A DNA stretch of 64,000 bases from positions 1,116,001 through 1,180,000 of the forward strand of contig NZ_VYQF01000001.1 in NCBI RefSeq assembly GCF_008710285.1, read 5' to 3'. This DNA is from Ginsengibacter hankyongi. GTDB lineage: Bacteria; Bacteroidota; Bacteroidia; Chitinophagales; Chitinophagaceae. This document shows, piece by piece, positions 17,019 through 27,500 of the stretch. The stretch's first letter is position 1, and every line of letters starts with the position of its first letter. Position numbers and translations under genes: made by a program. The notes under the pieces were generated by a model that was not told the DNA's origin, ran no database searches, and saw only the letters and a list, made by a program, of their open reading frames with translations.

Positions 17019-18872
17019 CTACTTTTTCTTATTTGTATTTTTTTTCTGCTGCATGGTCTGTAACTTTTTATTAGTTTCCTGCATGGCGGTTATCTTCTCC
17101 TGCCACTTATTTTGTGTTACAGGTTTCTTTTTGTTTTCCTGCAGTTTAGCAAGAACTTTTTCATGGTCAATTATGTATTTCTGAATTACGAACTGTATAA
17201 GTAAGGTAATTGCATTGGAAACTGTATAATACCACGTAAGCGATGACGGAAGCCTGTTAAAAACTCCCAATAAGATAACAGGAAAAATAAACGGCATATA
17301 CTTCATTACAGGATTACTGTTGTCCTGCATGTTGCTCATGCCATAAAGAGATATAAGAAGGCTCGTTACCACTGCAAAAATCGTAAACAGGCTTACGTGA
17401 TTTCCATAAAATGGTATGGAAAAAGGCAAATTATAGATGGAATCGTAAGAAGATAGATCTTTCGCCCACCAGAAACTTTGGCCCCGTAAAGTAATATTGG
17501 AATTAAAGAAATTATAAAGGGCAAAAAATATCGGGATTTGTAGTATTGCAGGAATACACCCGCCTAAAGGATTAACCCCGGCGCTGCGAAAGAGTTTCAT
17601 TTGTTCCATTCCAAATCCTTGTTTATCGTCCCCATATTTTGCTTTCAACGCATCAATTTCGGGTTTAAGAAGTTTCATTTTTGCGCCACTTAAATAGCTT
17701 TGATAGGTAAGTGGAGAAATGAGTAACCTGATAACAATCGTAAGAAGAGCTATAATAAGGCCGAAGCTTGCAATTTTTCCTGAAAGAAAATTAAAAACCG
17801 GCATAATAAATCCACGATTCACATATTTTACAAAAGCAAATATGCCACTGCCCAATGGAACCATATTATACATTTGATTGCCATAGGATTTTAATATTTT
17901 ATAATCGCTCGGTCCATAAAAAAGTTGTAATGGAATTACCGCCTCATTACCGGAAGGTACATCCAATTTAAGATTTGCGGTAGCCTCACCAATAATATGA
18001 AGGCTTGTATCTTTAGGTGATTGCCATTTTATTTCGCCGCTTGAAAATTTGTTCTTAGCAAGAATGGATGATGCGAAAAATTGCTGATTCAAAGCTACCC
18101 AATCAAGAGGTTTTATAAATTTTTTATCGTCATCTTTCCCCTCAACCAAGTGTTCAAAATCATAATCACCTCCTTCCACGAAAGAAATATGTGATTGCTG
18201 TGTTTCCCATTCAATATCTTTTTCTTGTTTATCGGCTTTTGTTTGCCAGGTAAGGTTAAGTGCATTTTGTGTTATTAATTTGTCCGCACCGTTTAGCTTT
18301 ATATTCCATCCAACCATATAATCATCAGGCTGCAAAATATATTGATGCTCTATGGTTTGTCCGCTTTTTGTTTCAAGGCTGTAACTAATTATCGTGTTTC
18401 CATTGCTGTCTGTTTTGGGTGCTGATGGCGTAAATAGCAAGTCAGAAGTTTGTGCGGTTTGATTATTACCGGTATTTATAGTATAAGAAATATTATTAAA
18501 ACTGCCATCCTGTAATATCAATGCCTTTTTATCAAATGTTTTAAAATTTTTAAGTTCTACTTTTTTAGGTTGTCCTCCCTTGTTGGTAAATGTAATTTTA
18601 AGAACTTTATTTTCGAGGGTAAAAAACTCTTCTTTACCTGAAGTATCTTGTTTGATGTTTGCGGCACTGGAATCTGGCTTTAACGCTCCGTTTGTAATTT
18701 TCCCTGTATTTAATGATGTATCAATTTTAGGTTTTAGCTTATCAAGAGAATCCTTTATATGCTGTTGTTGCTTTTCCAACGCTAGTTTACCCTGACTCGA
18801 ATAATAAAAGTATCCAAAGAATAAAAGAGCCAGTAAAACAAATCCTATCACCGTATTTCTATCCATTCCCAT
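17019..18872 (-). CDS. yidC: membrane protein insertase YidC
   Basis: YidC inserts proteins into the inner membrane alone or with SecYEG. The 617-residue protein has the N-terminal anchor (about 7-24), a large periplasmic beta-sandwich domain to about residue 360, then the conserved Oxa1-like core with five helices: FGLIIALLTIVIRLLISPLT, LGGCIPAILQIPIFFALYNF, and later segments. The conserved arginine of the hydrophilic groove is in VIRLLISPL. The tail is very Lys/Asn/Gln-rich, as is common. The start MGMDRNTVIGF could also be the second Met. The usual rnpA-rpmH neighbours are absent here; rplY and prs lie upstream on the same strand. Confidence 0.97.
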   Translation of the reverse strand: MGMDRNTVIGFVLLALLFFGYFYYSSQGKLALEKQQQHIKDSLDKLKPKIDTSLNTGKITNGALKPDSSAANIKQDTSGKEEFFTLENKVLKITFTNKGGQPKKVELKNFKTFDKKALILQDGSFNNISYTINTGNNQTAQTSDLLFTPSAPKTDSNGNTIISYSLETKSGQTIEHQYILQPDDYMVGWNIKLNGADKLITQNALNLTWQTKADKQEKDIEWETQQSHISFVEGGDYDFEHLVEGKDDDKKFIKPLDWVALNQQFFASSILAKNKFSSGEIKWQSPKDTSLHIIGEATANLKLDVPSGNEAVIPLQLFYGPSDYKILKSYGNQMYNMVPLGSGIFAFVKYVNRGFIMPVFNFLSGKIASFGLIIALLTIVIRLLISPLTYQSYLSGAKMKLLKPEIDALKAKYGDDKQGFGMEQMKLFRSAGVNPLGGCIPAILQIPIFFALYNFFNSNITLRGQSFWWAKDLSSYDSIYNLPFSIPFYGNHVSLFTIFAVVTSLLISLYGMSNMQDNSNPVMKYMPFIFPVILLGVFNRLPSSLTWYYTVSNAITLLIQFVIQKYIIDHEKVLAKLQENKKKPVTQNKWQEKITAMQETNKKLQTMQQKKNTNKKK

Positions 18873-18889
18873 AATTAAAAATTAGTTGG

Positions 18890-18897
18890 CAAATGTA
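18890..18897 (-). promoter_or_regulatory. -7 box of yidC
   Basis: Minus-strand TACATTTG matches TAnnTTTG, 17 bases before the yidC ATG and downstream of the rplY terminator. The -33 element is weak. Confidence 0.45.
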
Positions 18898-18942
18898 CAC
18901 AAAGTTTACAGTACCTTTTTTGAATATAGGTTTGATTTCGTT

Positions 18943-18974
18943 AAAAAAAATGCCCCCGGTTTAAGGAGGGCATT
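18943..18974 (-). terminator. intrinsic terminator of rplY
   Basis: AATGCCC (18949-18955) pairs with GGGCATT (18968-18974), extended inward by CC/GG with one bulge. On the minus strand the stem is followed by a run of A-complement T residues. Confidence 0.75.
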
Positions 18975-18992
18975 ACAAATATAAAATTTTGA

Positions 18993-19631
18993 TTATTTTT
19001 TTGCAGGGGCTGCTTCTGCCTTAGCGTCAGGTGCAGCTTTCGCAACAGTTGTAGCAGGCGCTTTTTCACCAGCCTCTTCTTGTTTCAACTGGCGTGTCAT
19101 TGCAACAGAAGCGATAGGAATCCGGGGCGAATTTAAGATTTCCATATTTTTTGCTTTCACATCCTGAACACGGATATTTTCATTTAATTTAAGCTCAGTA
19201 AGATCTACATCAATATGTTCCAGCAAATGTTCAGGGATAGTTTTTACTTTTAAGGCCTTCATTTTTACTGCAAGTTTGCCGCCTTCTTTTACACCGACAG
19301 GCACGCCTGTAAATTTAATAGGAATAGAAACGGTAACTTTTTTGTTTCCCACTAATTCCAAAAAATCCACATGAATAAGCTGGTCGCTTACCTTATCGAA
19401 TTGCATATCTTTTAATACGCATTTATAAGATGCACCATCCACTTTAACTTCTGCCAGCATAAAATCCGGTGTGTAAACAATGCTTTTAAAAGCAGTTGCC
19501 GGAGCAGAAAAATTAATTTCTTTTGCACCTCCGTAAATTACACCTGGCACTTTTTCCTCAGAGCGAAGTTGGCGGGTGGCTGCTTTGCCAAATTCGGTCC
19601 TGATTTGTCCTTCGATTGTAATTGTTTTCAT
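18993..19631 (-). CDS. rplY: 50S ribosomal protein L25/general stress protein Ctc
   Basis: L25 binds 5S rRNA; the longer Ctc form carries an extra C-terminal domain. The 212-residue protein has the N-terminal L25 domain (IEGQIRTEFGKAATRQLRSE, VPGVIYGG, LKDMQFDKVSDQLIHVDFLE) and the TL5-type C-terminal domain (SIPIKFTGVPVGVKEGGKL, HLLEHIDVDLTELKLNE). It ends in a low-complexity Ala/Lys/Glu tail (about 185-212). It lies 102 bases after prs on the same strand, a common pairing, and ends at a good terminator. Confidence 0.96.
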   Translation of the reverse strand: MKTITIEGQIRTEFGKAATRQLRSEEKVPGVIYGGAKEINFSAPATAFKSIVYTPDFMLAEVKVDGASYKCVLKDMQFDKVSDQLIHVDFLELVGNKKVTVSIPIKFTGVPVGVKEGGKLAVKMKALKVKTIPEHLLEHIDVDLTELKLNENIRVQDVKAKNMEILNSPRIPIASVAMTRQLKQEEAGEKAPATTVAKAAPDAKAEAAPAKK

Positions 19632-19733
19632 TATAATTTTTTTTGAGGCGCGAAGGTAAGAAATATATCGGGAATGAAGAATGGAAAATTACCTGAGTAA
19701 TGAATTACTGTAATGCGCATTTATAATGCGATA

Positions 19734-20702
19734 TTATAATACATTCACTTTATTCTTTTTAAGCATCTTACTTCTCAGGAAGAGGCTGTTTATACTTTTA
19801 TTTTCAAAAGCATTACGAATAGCAATTGCAAATAATTCTGCAACAGACACGACTTTTAATTTATCGATCTTTTGGCTTACAGGAATAGTGTCGCATACTA
19901 CTAATTCTTCCAAAACACTATTCTCAATGTTTGCATATGCATTGCCGCTTAAAACCGGGTGCGTACAAAAAGCCCTTACGCTTCTTGCACCTTTTTCTTT
20001 CAGCAAGCCGGCAGCCTTTGCAAGTGTTCCCCCTGTGTCACAAATATCATCTATCAAAATTATATCCCTGTCGGTTACGTCTCCTATTACCACCATGCTG
20101 GCTATTTCGTTGGCTCTTTTACGATGTTTGTCACATATAACCATATCAGCTTCAAAATAGCTCGCTATTTCACGAATGCGATTTGCACTTCCAACATCGG
20201 GTGCAGCAAAAGTGAGATTTTCAAGATTAAGGTCTTCAATATAAGGAATAAAAATTGCGGAGGAGTCGAGATGATCAACCGGAATATCAAAATAGCCTTG
20301 GATTTGCGGAGCATGAAGGTCCATAGTTATTACCCTGTCTGCGCCTGCAGCTGTAAGCATGTTGGCCACCAACTTGGAGCCAATAGCAACCCTGGGCTTA
20401 TCCTTTCTATCCTGTCGTGCATATCCGTAATAGGGAATTACAGCAATTACTTTATAAGCTGAGGCCCGTTTTGCAGCGTCAATCATTAATAGTAATTCCA
20501 TAAGATTATCAGTGGGCGAAAACGTACTTTGCACTAAAAAAACAAACTGGCCTCTTATACTTTCCTGGAATTCTACCCCAATTTCTCCATCACTGAATTT
20601 TTGAATGTTGATTTTACCAAGAGGCTCTCCAAACTTGATAGAAATTTGTTTTGCCAGGTATTGGGAACCCGTACCCGAAAAAATTTTTACATTAGAGTCC
20701 AT
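19734..20702 (-). CDS. prs: ribose-phosphate pyrophosphokinase
   Basis: Prs makes PRPP from ribose 5-phosphate and ATP for nucleotide, histidine and tryptophan synthesis. The 322-residue protein has GTGSQYLAKQIS at the N-terminus, the flexible ATP loop near YGYARQDRKDKPR, VITMDLHAPQIQGYFDIPVD for metal and ribose binding, and the PRPP motif DIILIDDICDTGGTLAKAAG. Length is slightly above the usual 310-320. It probably leads a prs-rplY unit and is divergent from radC by 77 bases. Confidence 0.96.
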   Translation of the reverse strand: MDSNVKIFSGTGSQYLAKQISIKFGEPLGKINIQKFSDGEIGVEFQESIRGQFVFLVQSTFSPTDNLMELLLMIDAAKRASAYKVIAVIPYYGYARQDRKDKPRVAIGSKLVANMLTAAGADRVITMDLHAPQIQGYFDIPVDHLDSSAIFIPYIEDLNLENLTFAAPDVGSANRIREIASYFEADMVICDKHRKRANEIASMVVIGDVTDRDIILIDDICDTGGTLAKAAGLLKEKGARSVRAFCTHPVLSGNAYANIENSVLEELVVCDTIPVSQKIDKLKVVSVAELFAIAIRNAFENKSINSLFLRSKMLKKNKVNVL

Positions 20703-20779
20703 CTTAAATAAAATTGATTAGCGCAAATATTTGGTGTGGCGAATTTATAATTAATATTGCTTGCAATAAACTCAAAATT

Positions 20780-21481
20780 ATGGAAAGTTCTAACAAGTCT
20801 TCCACTTCTATAAAAAACTGGGCGATTGATGACCGTCCGAGGGAGAAATTGCTGGCCAAGGGCAGAGAGACCTTAAGCGACTCTGAACTTTTAGCCATTT
20901 TAATAAGCACAGGAAGTAAAAATAAAAGTGCAGTAGAACTTGCCAAAGAAATATTTGCATTGGGCAAAAATAATTTAAATGAACTAGGTAAAGTTTCCCT
21001 TAAAGAACTAATGACTATAAAAGGAATTGGTGAGGCTAAGGCCATCACACTTAGTGCAGCGCTGGAACTGGGGCGCAGGCGGCAGGCAAGTTCATTTTTT
21101 AATAAAACATTAGTACGCTCCAGTAACGAACTTGCTGAATTTTTACGAACGAAATTTAAAGATTATAGTTATGAAATTTTTGCCGTGGTATTTATGAACA
21201 AGGCAAATAAAATTAATCACTTTGAAATAATCAGCCAGGGTGGAATGACAAGCACCGTGGTAGACCCGAGGATTATTTTTAAAAAAGCTTTTGAAACAGG
21301 GGCTACATCAATTGTACTATGCCATAATCATCCGTCGGGCAGTTTAAAACCGAGCCGACAGGACGAAGATTTGACTCATAAAATTAAAGAAGCTGCCAAA
21401 TACCTTGATATACAGGTTATAGATCATCTTATAGTAAGCGATGAGGGATATTTTAGTTTTGCCGATGAGGGCTTACTATAA
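20780..21481 (+). CDS. radC: RadC family JAMM/MPN+ protein
   Basis: RadC proteins combine a helix-hairpin-helix N-terminal part with a JAMM metalloprotease-like domain; their true role is unsettled despite the old DNA-repair name. The start is the ATG at 20780; upstream residues from 20714 do not look conserved. The 233-residue protein has IKNWAIDDRPREKL and ELMTIKGIGEAKAITLSAALELG (helix-hairpin-helix, about 60-90), and the zinc motif HNHPSGSLKPSRQD with His182, His184 and Asp195. Its place between prs and DUF3467 is ordinary housekeeping context, with no phage or defence genes around. Confidence 0.93.
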   Translation: MESSNKSSTSIKNWAIDDRPREKLLAKGRETLSDSELLAILISTGSKNKSAVELAKEIFALGKNNLNELGKVSLKELMTIKGIGEAKAITLSAALELGRRRQASSFFNKTLVRSSNELAEFLRTKFKDYSYEIFAVVFMNKANKINHFEIISQGGMTSTVVDPRIIFKKAFETGATSIVLCHNHPSGSLKPSRQDEDLTHKIKEAAKYLDIQVIDHLIVSDEGYFSFADEGLL

Positions 21482-21501
21482 ATCTTCTCTGCCGAAAATA
21501 A

Positions 21502-21816
21502 TTACGCTTGCGCAGTTGGACCGCCAAAATTTAAAGGCAATTCCACTGCTTCAATATCCTGGATAGGACCATTAACCGATTCGAATTTTTTTACATTATC
21601 GATTATTGCCTTCATAAAACGCTTTGCATGTGTGGGAGTTAATATAATCCTGCTTTTCACTTTGCTTTTTGGCGTACCCGGCATAACATTCACAAAGTCC
21701 ACAACAAACTCTGCATGGCTGTGGGTGATAATTGCAAGATTTGCATATACCCCTTCCGAAACTTCTTCAGAAATTTCTATGTTAAGTTGGTTGGGTTGAT
21801 CTTTTGGTAATTCCAT
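21502..21816 (-). CDS. DUF3467 domain-containing protein
   Basis: A 104-residue cytoplasmic protein of the DUF3467 family: LNIEISEEVSEGVYANLAII, HAEFVVDFVNVMPGTPKSKV and RIILTPTHAKRFMKAIIDNV are characteristic. The family is common in Bacteroidota and other phyla, often near the RNA polymerase genes, but its function is not known. Here it converges on radC (20-base gap) and has its own TAnnTTTG box 15 bases upstream. Confidence 0.85.
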   Translation of the reverse strand: MELPKDQPNQLNIEISEEVSEGVYANLAIITHSHAEFVVDFVNVMPGTPKSKVKSRIILTPTHAKRFMKAIIDNVKKFESVNGPIQDIEAVELPLNFGGPTAQA

Positions 21817-21830
21817 TTGCCTAATTTTTT

Positions 21831-21838
21831 CAAAAGTA
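21831..21838 (-). promoter_or_regulatory. -7 box of the DUF3467 gene
   Basis: Minus-strand TACTTTTG matches TAnnTTTG and lies 15 bases before the ATG at 21816, so the leader would be about ten bases. Confidence 0.45.
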
Positions 21839-21911
21839 ACTCATTGAAATATTAAAATGAAAATAGTTAAATTATTTTATTAAGGTAACAGAAAAACATA
21901 TTATTAAATGT

Positions 21912-21952
21912 ATAAAGAAAAAGGGCCTGCAAAGCGGCCCCTTTTTCTTTAT
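21912..21952. terminator. bidirectional-looking terminator after the SusC/D operon
   Basis: ATAAAGAAAAAGGG (21912-21925) pairs over 14 bases with CCCTTTTTCTTTAT (21939-21952), plus an inner CC/GG with a one-base bulge. The A/T-rich arms give a T-rich tail on either strand. It lies 13 bases beyond the stop at 21965 and probably ends the SusC/D operon. Confidence 0.75.
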
Positions 21953-21964
21953 AAAAAATAAAAT

Positions 21965-22891
21965 CTATTGTCTTACCAGTATTTCTTCTGTAACTCTATA
22001 ACCACTTCCTCCTATATATCCATAACGGAGATAAAATGTCTTAGTGGCAGGATCATAAGTATTGTTACATTTTACAGATCCGGACCAGGCGGCAGTATAA
22101 CCCGGAGGGGTTGCATCGGCTAACGACTTTAATTCCTTTATAAAATCATCAGTCGCATTATAGTAGCCCGGAGGATCAAACTCTGTTACTTTATTAGTAG
22201 CAGGATCTACCGTCAAATATGCTATATAGCCCGAACCTCCAAGGTCACCTAAATCTACCTGAAGAACTGTTGCAGATATAGCTGTAAGTTTTTTTGTGGT
22301 TGGTCCCAATGGCCTTGGCGAAGATGGATGATAGAAGTACCCAACGTCACTGTAAGTGCCCGCTAACGGATTCCCAATAATATTGAAAAGTTGTGTGTTT
22401 TCATTAGACGATAAGGATTTACCTGAAGCATCTTTGATCGCAACGGGAATTAAATAGCTTAAACCGCCATCAATTTTAGCTTTATAAAAACTAATAGTAG
22501 TGGTAGCATATTGTTGTCCAGCAGGAATGGTTAAAGTAGTAGTTGCAAAGCTAAATGCGGAATCAGGTATTGCCACGAAATTCTTACCATTTGCAGTATT
22601 ATATGTGGCAATCTGCGAATTATCAATTCCTATAGTTACGGTTAAAGGACTGGTTGGTAAATTAACAGAAGCGAGATAAACCGTAATTTTGAGAGTTGCC
22701 GTGTCGCTACTAAACGCAACGTTTGAGGCAGAAAATCCTGAGATTCCACCATTTAATATTAATACATGATCTTGGAGATGCGAAAAATCTGTCCCTTCAG
22801 CGTTACGATTTTTAACGCAGGAATTAAGGCCGATAAAGAATAGAAACATTCCGGTTATTAAGCCTATCCATTTATTTAATTTTATTTTCAT
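21965..22891 (-). CDS. DUF1735/BT_3987-like surface lipoprotein
   Basis: The 308-residue protein has a lipoprotein signal (FLFFIGLNSC, acylated Cys near residue 25). A DUF1735-type beta-sandwich follows (SSDTATLKITVYLASVNLP, LTVTIGIDNSQIATYN, ATTTLTIPAGQQYATTTISF), then a C-terminal domain with LAGTYSDVGYFYHPS that looks like a ligand-binding or adhesion module. In SusC/SusD operons such third-gene lipoproteins often sit on the cell surface and bind glycan. It lies 33 bases after the SusD gene and is the last gene of the operon. The ligand is unknown. Confidence 0.82.
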   Translation of the reverse strand: MKIKLNKWIGLITGMFLFFIGLNSCVKNRNAEGTDFSHLQDHVLILNGGISGFSASNVAFSSDTATLKITVYLASVNLPTSPLTVTIGIDNSQIATYNTANGKNFVAIPDSAFSFATTTLTIPAGQQYATTTISFYKAKIDGGLSYLIPVAIKDASGKSLSSNENTQLFNIIGNPLAGTYSDVGYFYHPSSPRPLGPTTKKLTAISATVLQVDLGDLGGSGYIAYLTVDPATNKVTEFDPPGYYNATDDFIKELKSLADATPPGYTAAWSGSVKCNNTYDPATKTFYLRYGYIGGSGYRVTEEILVRQ

Positions 22892-22924
22892 CTTAGTCTT
22901 TTTAAATTTAAAATTTTTATATCA

Positions 22925-24520
22925 CTATTTCATCCACCATATTTTGGTGCTTTGGTGATCGATGGTCCCTTCAGCTGATACATTATCAGGATTTCTCGAA
23001 TATTCACTCGTTGGATATTTCCAACGGATAGGAATTTTGTCAACGTCGTAATAAGGCGACGCTGTAAGAGGGATATTGCCTAATGGACCCGGATAAGGCC
23101 ATGTACCTGTATGCAAGTAATCGAATTTCCTATAATCGTTGTATGATTCCAAACTATTAATACCATTTAAAGCAGCCCATTTTTGCCCAATTATAATTGT
23201 TTGTTTAGCTAAAACAGATGTTGCCGTGCTGTAATCAATTTTTGGGTTGCCGGCGCCCTGGGTATAATAATCAGCAAAGGCGTTTGCATAATCAGGAACA
23301 CCCAGGTAACGGAAGGATTCAATAATTCCTTGTTTATAAAGCGCCTGGTCATCTCCGGGAATGTAACCTAATACTACAGCTTCAGCCTGTAAAAAATAAC
23401 TTTCGGCCGCAAGCATCATAACAGCAGGCGCCGTTGAACCCGTTGATGGGTTTACAACAAATGAATCAACTCCATTTACGTCTTTTAATATATTGTAACC
23501 TCTCAGGATACCGGGACCAAAAAATGAATAGTTGCCGTTGGAAGGATTACCACTGGTAGCTCCCATCAAATTACCAATAAATTTACCTTTATTAGGGCCA
23601 GAAACAACCCGTGTAAACTCTCTGCCCAATCTTGGATCTTTATTATTTTGATAATAATTAACGGCAAAAATATTAGGAGCCCAGAAGTCGCCAAAACTTG
23701 ATACCTGTCCGCCTGTAAGGTTCCAAAAACGTTGCCAGAAGGGATTTCCCTTACCGGTTGAATTTACATAACCGGGATTTACCAAAGCGTCAGTGGTTAA
23801 AAATCCAGCACTTTCATTTTTAGTTAAATCAACATTCGGTTGAAAAAAAGCCGGTTTAGTAGCCATTTCAGACATTCTTAATAGCATATTCAAACGAACG
23901 GTGTTAGCAAATTGTAACCACAAATTTTTGTCGCCGCCAAACATGATGTCTGAGTTTGATGAAACTGTTATACCGGCAGACTTAATCAAGTCTATTCCTT
24001 TTTGAATTTCTATAAATAAGCTATCATAAATATCTGGTCCTTTGGAATATGCTGGTCTTAAAGAAGCGCCGCCTTTCAAGGCATCGGCATAAGGAACATC
24101 ACTCCATAAATCAACTAAGTGCTGATAATTAAACGCTTTCATAATTCTTGCAACACCTTCTAAGAATGGTTGGCTGGTTGCATTTGCTTTATCCTGAATA
24201 TATTGATAATCTTCCAGGTTATCATAGATAGATTGCCATGTTCCATCACCAAAATCAGTGGTCATTTTATAGGTAGTACCGGCGTCACTGGCGTTAATGG
24301 CATAACTTCCGCTAACAGCCCAATACCCCATCCATTCACTTACGTTTGTATTACCGGGATAATAATTTGCCACCGTAACTGCGAGTGCCGCCGGTAATAC
24401 CAGGCTCGGGTCCGCTGAAGTAGACTGGTTAGGATTAGTATTTACATCAAGATATCCCTTCTTGCAACCAACTCCTGCTATTAAAGAAACGAGTGTAAGT
24501 ATTAAAAATATTTTTTTCAT
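22925..24520 (-). CDS. SusD/RagB family nutrient-binding outer-membrane lipoprotein
   Basis: SusD-type lipoproteins cap the SusC barrel and capture the substrate. From the ATG at 24520 the 531-residue protein has a lipoprotein signal ending AGVGC (Cys near 19), then KKGYLDVNTNPNQSTSADPS, the SusD-like pattern with TPR-type helices and W/Y-rich loops (for example LEGVARIMKAFNYQHLVDLW and DVPYADALKG). It is of the SusD-like group whose C-terminus ends in a STKIWWMK-type strand. An upstream in-frame ATG at 24535 would add five residues. It follows the SusC gene by 28 bases. Substrate cannot be deduced, as no glycosidase or peptidase is in the operon. Confidence 0.93.
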   Translation of the reverse strand: MKKIFLILTLVSLIAGVGCKKGYLDVNTNPNQSTSADPSLVLPAALAVTVANYYPGNTNVSEWMGYWAVSGSYAINASDAGTTYKMTTDFGDGTWQSIYDNLEDYQYIQDKANATSQPFLEGVARIMKAFNYQHLVDLWSDVPYADALKGGASLRPAYSKGPDIYDSLFIEIQKGIDLIKSAGITVSSNSDIMFGGDKNLWLQFANTVRLNMLLRMSEMATKPAFFQPNVDLTKNESAGFLTTDALVNPGYVNSTGKGNPFWQRFWNLTGGQVSSFGDFWAPNIFAVNYYQNNKDPRLGREFTRVVSGPNKGKFIGNLMGATSGNPSNGNYSFFGPGILRGYNILKDVNGVDSFVVNPSTGSTAPAVMMLAAESYFLQAEAVVLGYIPGDDQALYKQGIIESFRYLGVPDYANAFADYYTQGAGNPKIDYSTATSVLAKQTIIIGQKWAALNGINSLESYNDYRKFDYLHTGTWPYPGPLGNIPLTASPYYDVDKIPIRWKYPTSEYSRNPDNVSAEGTIDHQSTKIWWMK

Positions 24521-24548
24521 TTTATTAATTTTCAATTAACTGTTTTAT

Positions 24549-27500
24549 TTAAAATGTGATATTAACATTGGCGCCAAAAATACGGCTCGGCGGATTCTGA
24601 TTAATATCAGTTGTACCAATAGCATTTCCGGTAGTATTGGCAAATTCAGGATCGGTCCAAACATTTTCCTTAGCCTTAAACGTAAATAGATTACGTCCAA
24701 CAAGGGCTATAGAAAGTTGCTTTATAAATGAGTTATTGCCCAATATCTTTTTGGGAACTACATAGGAAAGAGATACTTCGCGTATTTTCCAGAAGTCTGC
24801 ACTATTGATATAAGTGCTTCCTGTATTATTCCATAAGCTCGCCCAAAAATCATTGTTCCCATTCCTAGTTACGACATCGGTATTTTGTACATATTTACCC
24901 GTACCATCATTGTAAGATGAATTAGGAACCACAAACGGCTGGCGGCCGCTTTGAGTGGAATACCATGAAACCCCGGTAAAATCTAACGCATTTCCAATGC
25001 TATTATAAATTACGGCGCCAAATCTGCCTTCAGCTAAAACAGATAAGGTTAATCCTTTATAGCTTATGCTGGTATGCACGCCCAGGCTGTAAGGCGGATT
25101 TGATGTTCCAAAAGTGGATAAAGAGTCATTAACCGTTGGAAAGCCAGAGTTTTTATCTACGATAATTCGTCCCTGAGGATCTCTTTTCCAGTCAGTTACT
25201 TTTATTTGGGGAAATGCGGCTCCTTTTACTACGTACTCGTTCGCAAATCCAGGTAAAGGAAAGTTGTCAATGCCGGGATAAAGGGAGATAATTTTATTTT
25301 CGTTGTAGGAGAAGTTTGCGCCTATATCCCATCTAAGCCCTGCTGTAGTATTAACTGGGGTAAGATTAAGGTCAACCTCAACACCCTTATTCTGCATCTC
25401 CCCGCTATTTAGCAAAGCAGAGGTAAAGCCCGTTGCAGCGCTTACCTGTACCGGTAATGTTTGATTGTTGGTATTAGTTTGGTAAACCGCAGCAGTTAAT
25501 GTTGCCCTGTTTTTTAAAAAACCGAGTTCTAAGCCTATCTCCTTTTCGGTAGTAAATTCAGGTTTTAATAAAGCGTTATTAAGTGCGTTTGATACAGTAA
25601 ACCCAGACGTACCTCCGTAAGGAAAATTAGGAGCGCTATTAAATACATTGTCCAAACTATAAGGACCGACACTAACGTTACCTGTTTTGCCAATTGCTGC
25701 TCTTAATTTTCCATAACTTAAAAAGTTATTATTTTTTAACCCTGGTATTGCATCGGTGAACACAAAGGAAATATCACCCGCAGGGTAACTATAACTTCTT
25801 AGTTTAGGAGCTAATCTTGAATCCCAGTCATTACGGAACGACCCATGCACAAATAGATAATCATGATAACCTAAAAGCAGGTCTGCAAATGCTCCATTCT
25901 TTCTAACTTGTTGCAAATTCTCGTAATAGCCGGGTGTACCTACCACATTGGAAATATTAAAAAAATCTGGTATGCCTAGTTGAACTGCTGAAAGGTTTAT
26001 ATCCCGTTGTGTATTATCAAATGTTGTTGCACCCAAAGTTAGTTTTGTTGAAAAATCTTTAAAATCTTTATTGAAATTAGCCAGCACCTGGCCAGATAAC
26101 TGTTGATTATACTCAAAGGCATCATAATCTGCAGAAGGCATATCTGTTGTGCTTCTTCCAGAGCCATATACATCAGCTTTAGCCCAGTCAGCAAATTTGA
26201 ATGCTTTGCTTGTAAATTTCTGAGTAAGGTCAAAACGGGTAATTGCTGCCGTAGCTGAAAGGTTAAACCAATCGGTAACTTTAAAGTTTAAATTTAAATT
26301 TCCAATTAAAGTATTTCTTTTGCTGTCAAACCTGGACTCATCGATTTGCCACCATGGGTTGCCGTAGTAAGCATTGAAATAACCGTTTGGATTAGCGAAT
26401 GGATCTGTTTGCCAGTTCCTGTAATCTCTTAAATCTATACTGGCAGGTGTATTAAGTATAGTCCAGTAAACAGCTCTGTTTTGGAAATAAGAGCCCCCGA
26501 ATGTTCCCCCGCCCCCATTAACACCAAATGCGCCAGGTGTTGTGTTTGAGTGCTGAACTGTATAGTCAGCCGCATAATTGATAGTTAACCTGCCAAAATC
26601 CCTCGATCCGTTTAATCTAAACGCGTCCCGGTGATTTTTATCTTTAGGGATAGTCCCTGCAATGTCAACATCCTGTACACTCAGGAAAAATTTACTCTTG
26701 TCATCTCCGCCTGAGATAGACAACTCATTTTGTTCAGTTATGCCCTTATTGAAAAATCCCAATTTAGCACCCGGTACCGCAGAGTAGGTACCGTGTTTTA
26801 AAGAATCAAAATAAGTGCCATCAGCATTATAGAATCTCACAGGTGCCCCAATTGTGATAGGGGCGCCATTATACCTCGGTCCATAATTTTGATTTTCGTA
26901 GGGTACATAGGGAACAAAAGGATTCTCGGGAAAATATTCAATTCCAGGGTATTGAGCAGGATCATACTCGCCGCCGAACTGTCCAAATGAATTTTGGAGT
27001 TTGGGCAAAAAAGCGATTTCCTGTATCTCTGTTGTATTACTGTAAGTAATCTGTGGTTTTCCGCTCGTTCCCTTCTTCGTGGTAACAATAATAACACCGT
27101 TTGAACCATCGGAACCATAAATAGCTGAAGCACTACCCCCTTTTAATATTGAAATATTATCAATATCATTTGGGTTCAATTGAGCCAGAATGGTACCTCC
27201 TTGGTCTCTGGCCATTACGACATTATCAATTACAATAAGGGCCTGGTTATTTCCAAGAATAGACCTGTTACCTCTCAAGGTAATTCTTGTATCCTGGTTA
27301 ACACTACTGTTTACATTAGAAATCAACAGCCCGGAAACCTTTCCAGAAAGCCCGGTTGCAATGTTGGTTACTTTCCCCTGGGTAAGTTCTTTATTATCGA
27401 TTTTTGCGACCGACGTACCTAAGGATTTGGGTTGACGCCTAATACCGTAACCTGTAATAGTCACAGTACTTAATTCTGTACTGTTTCTTTTCAAAGTAAC

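Noticed and set aside
19726-20462. Plus-strand open frames antisense to prs
   Set aside because: They overlap wholly with prs and show no domain.
20780-21481. RadC as part of a defence or mobile island
   Set aside because: It is the chromosomal-type radC between prs and DUF3467 with no mobile or defence genes adjacent.
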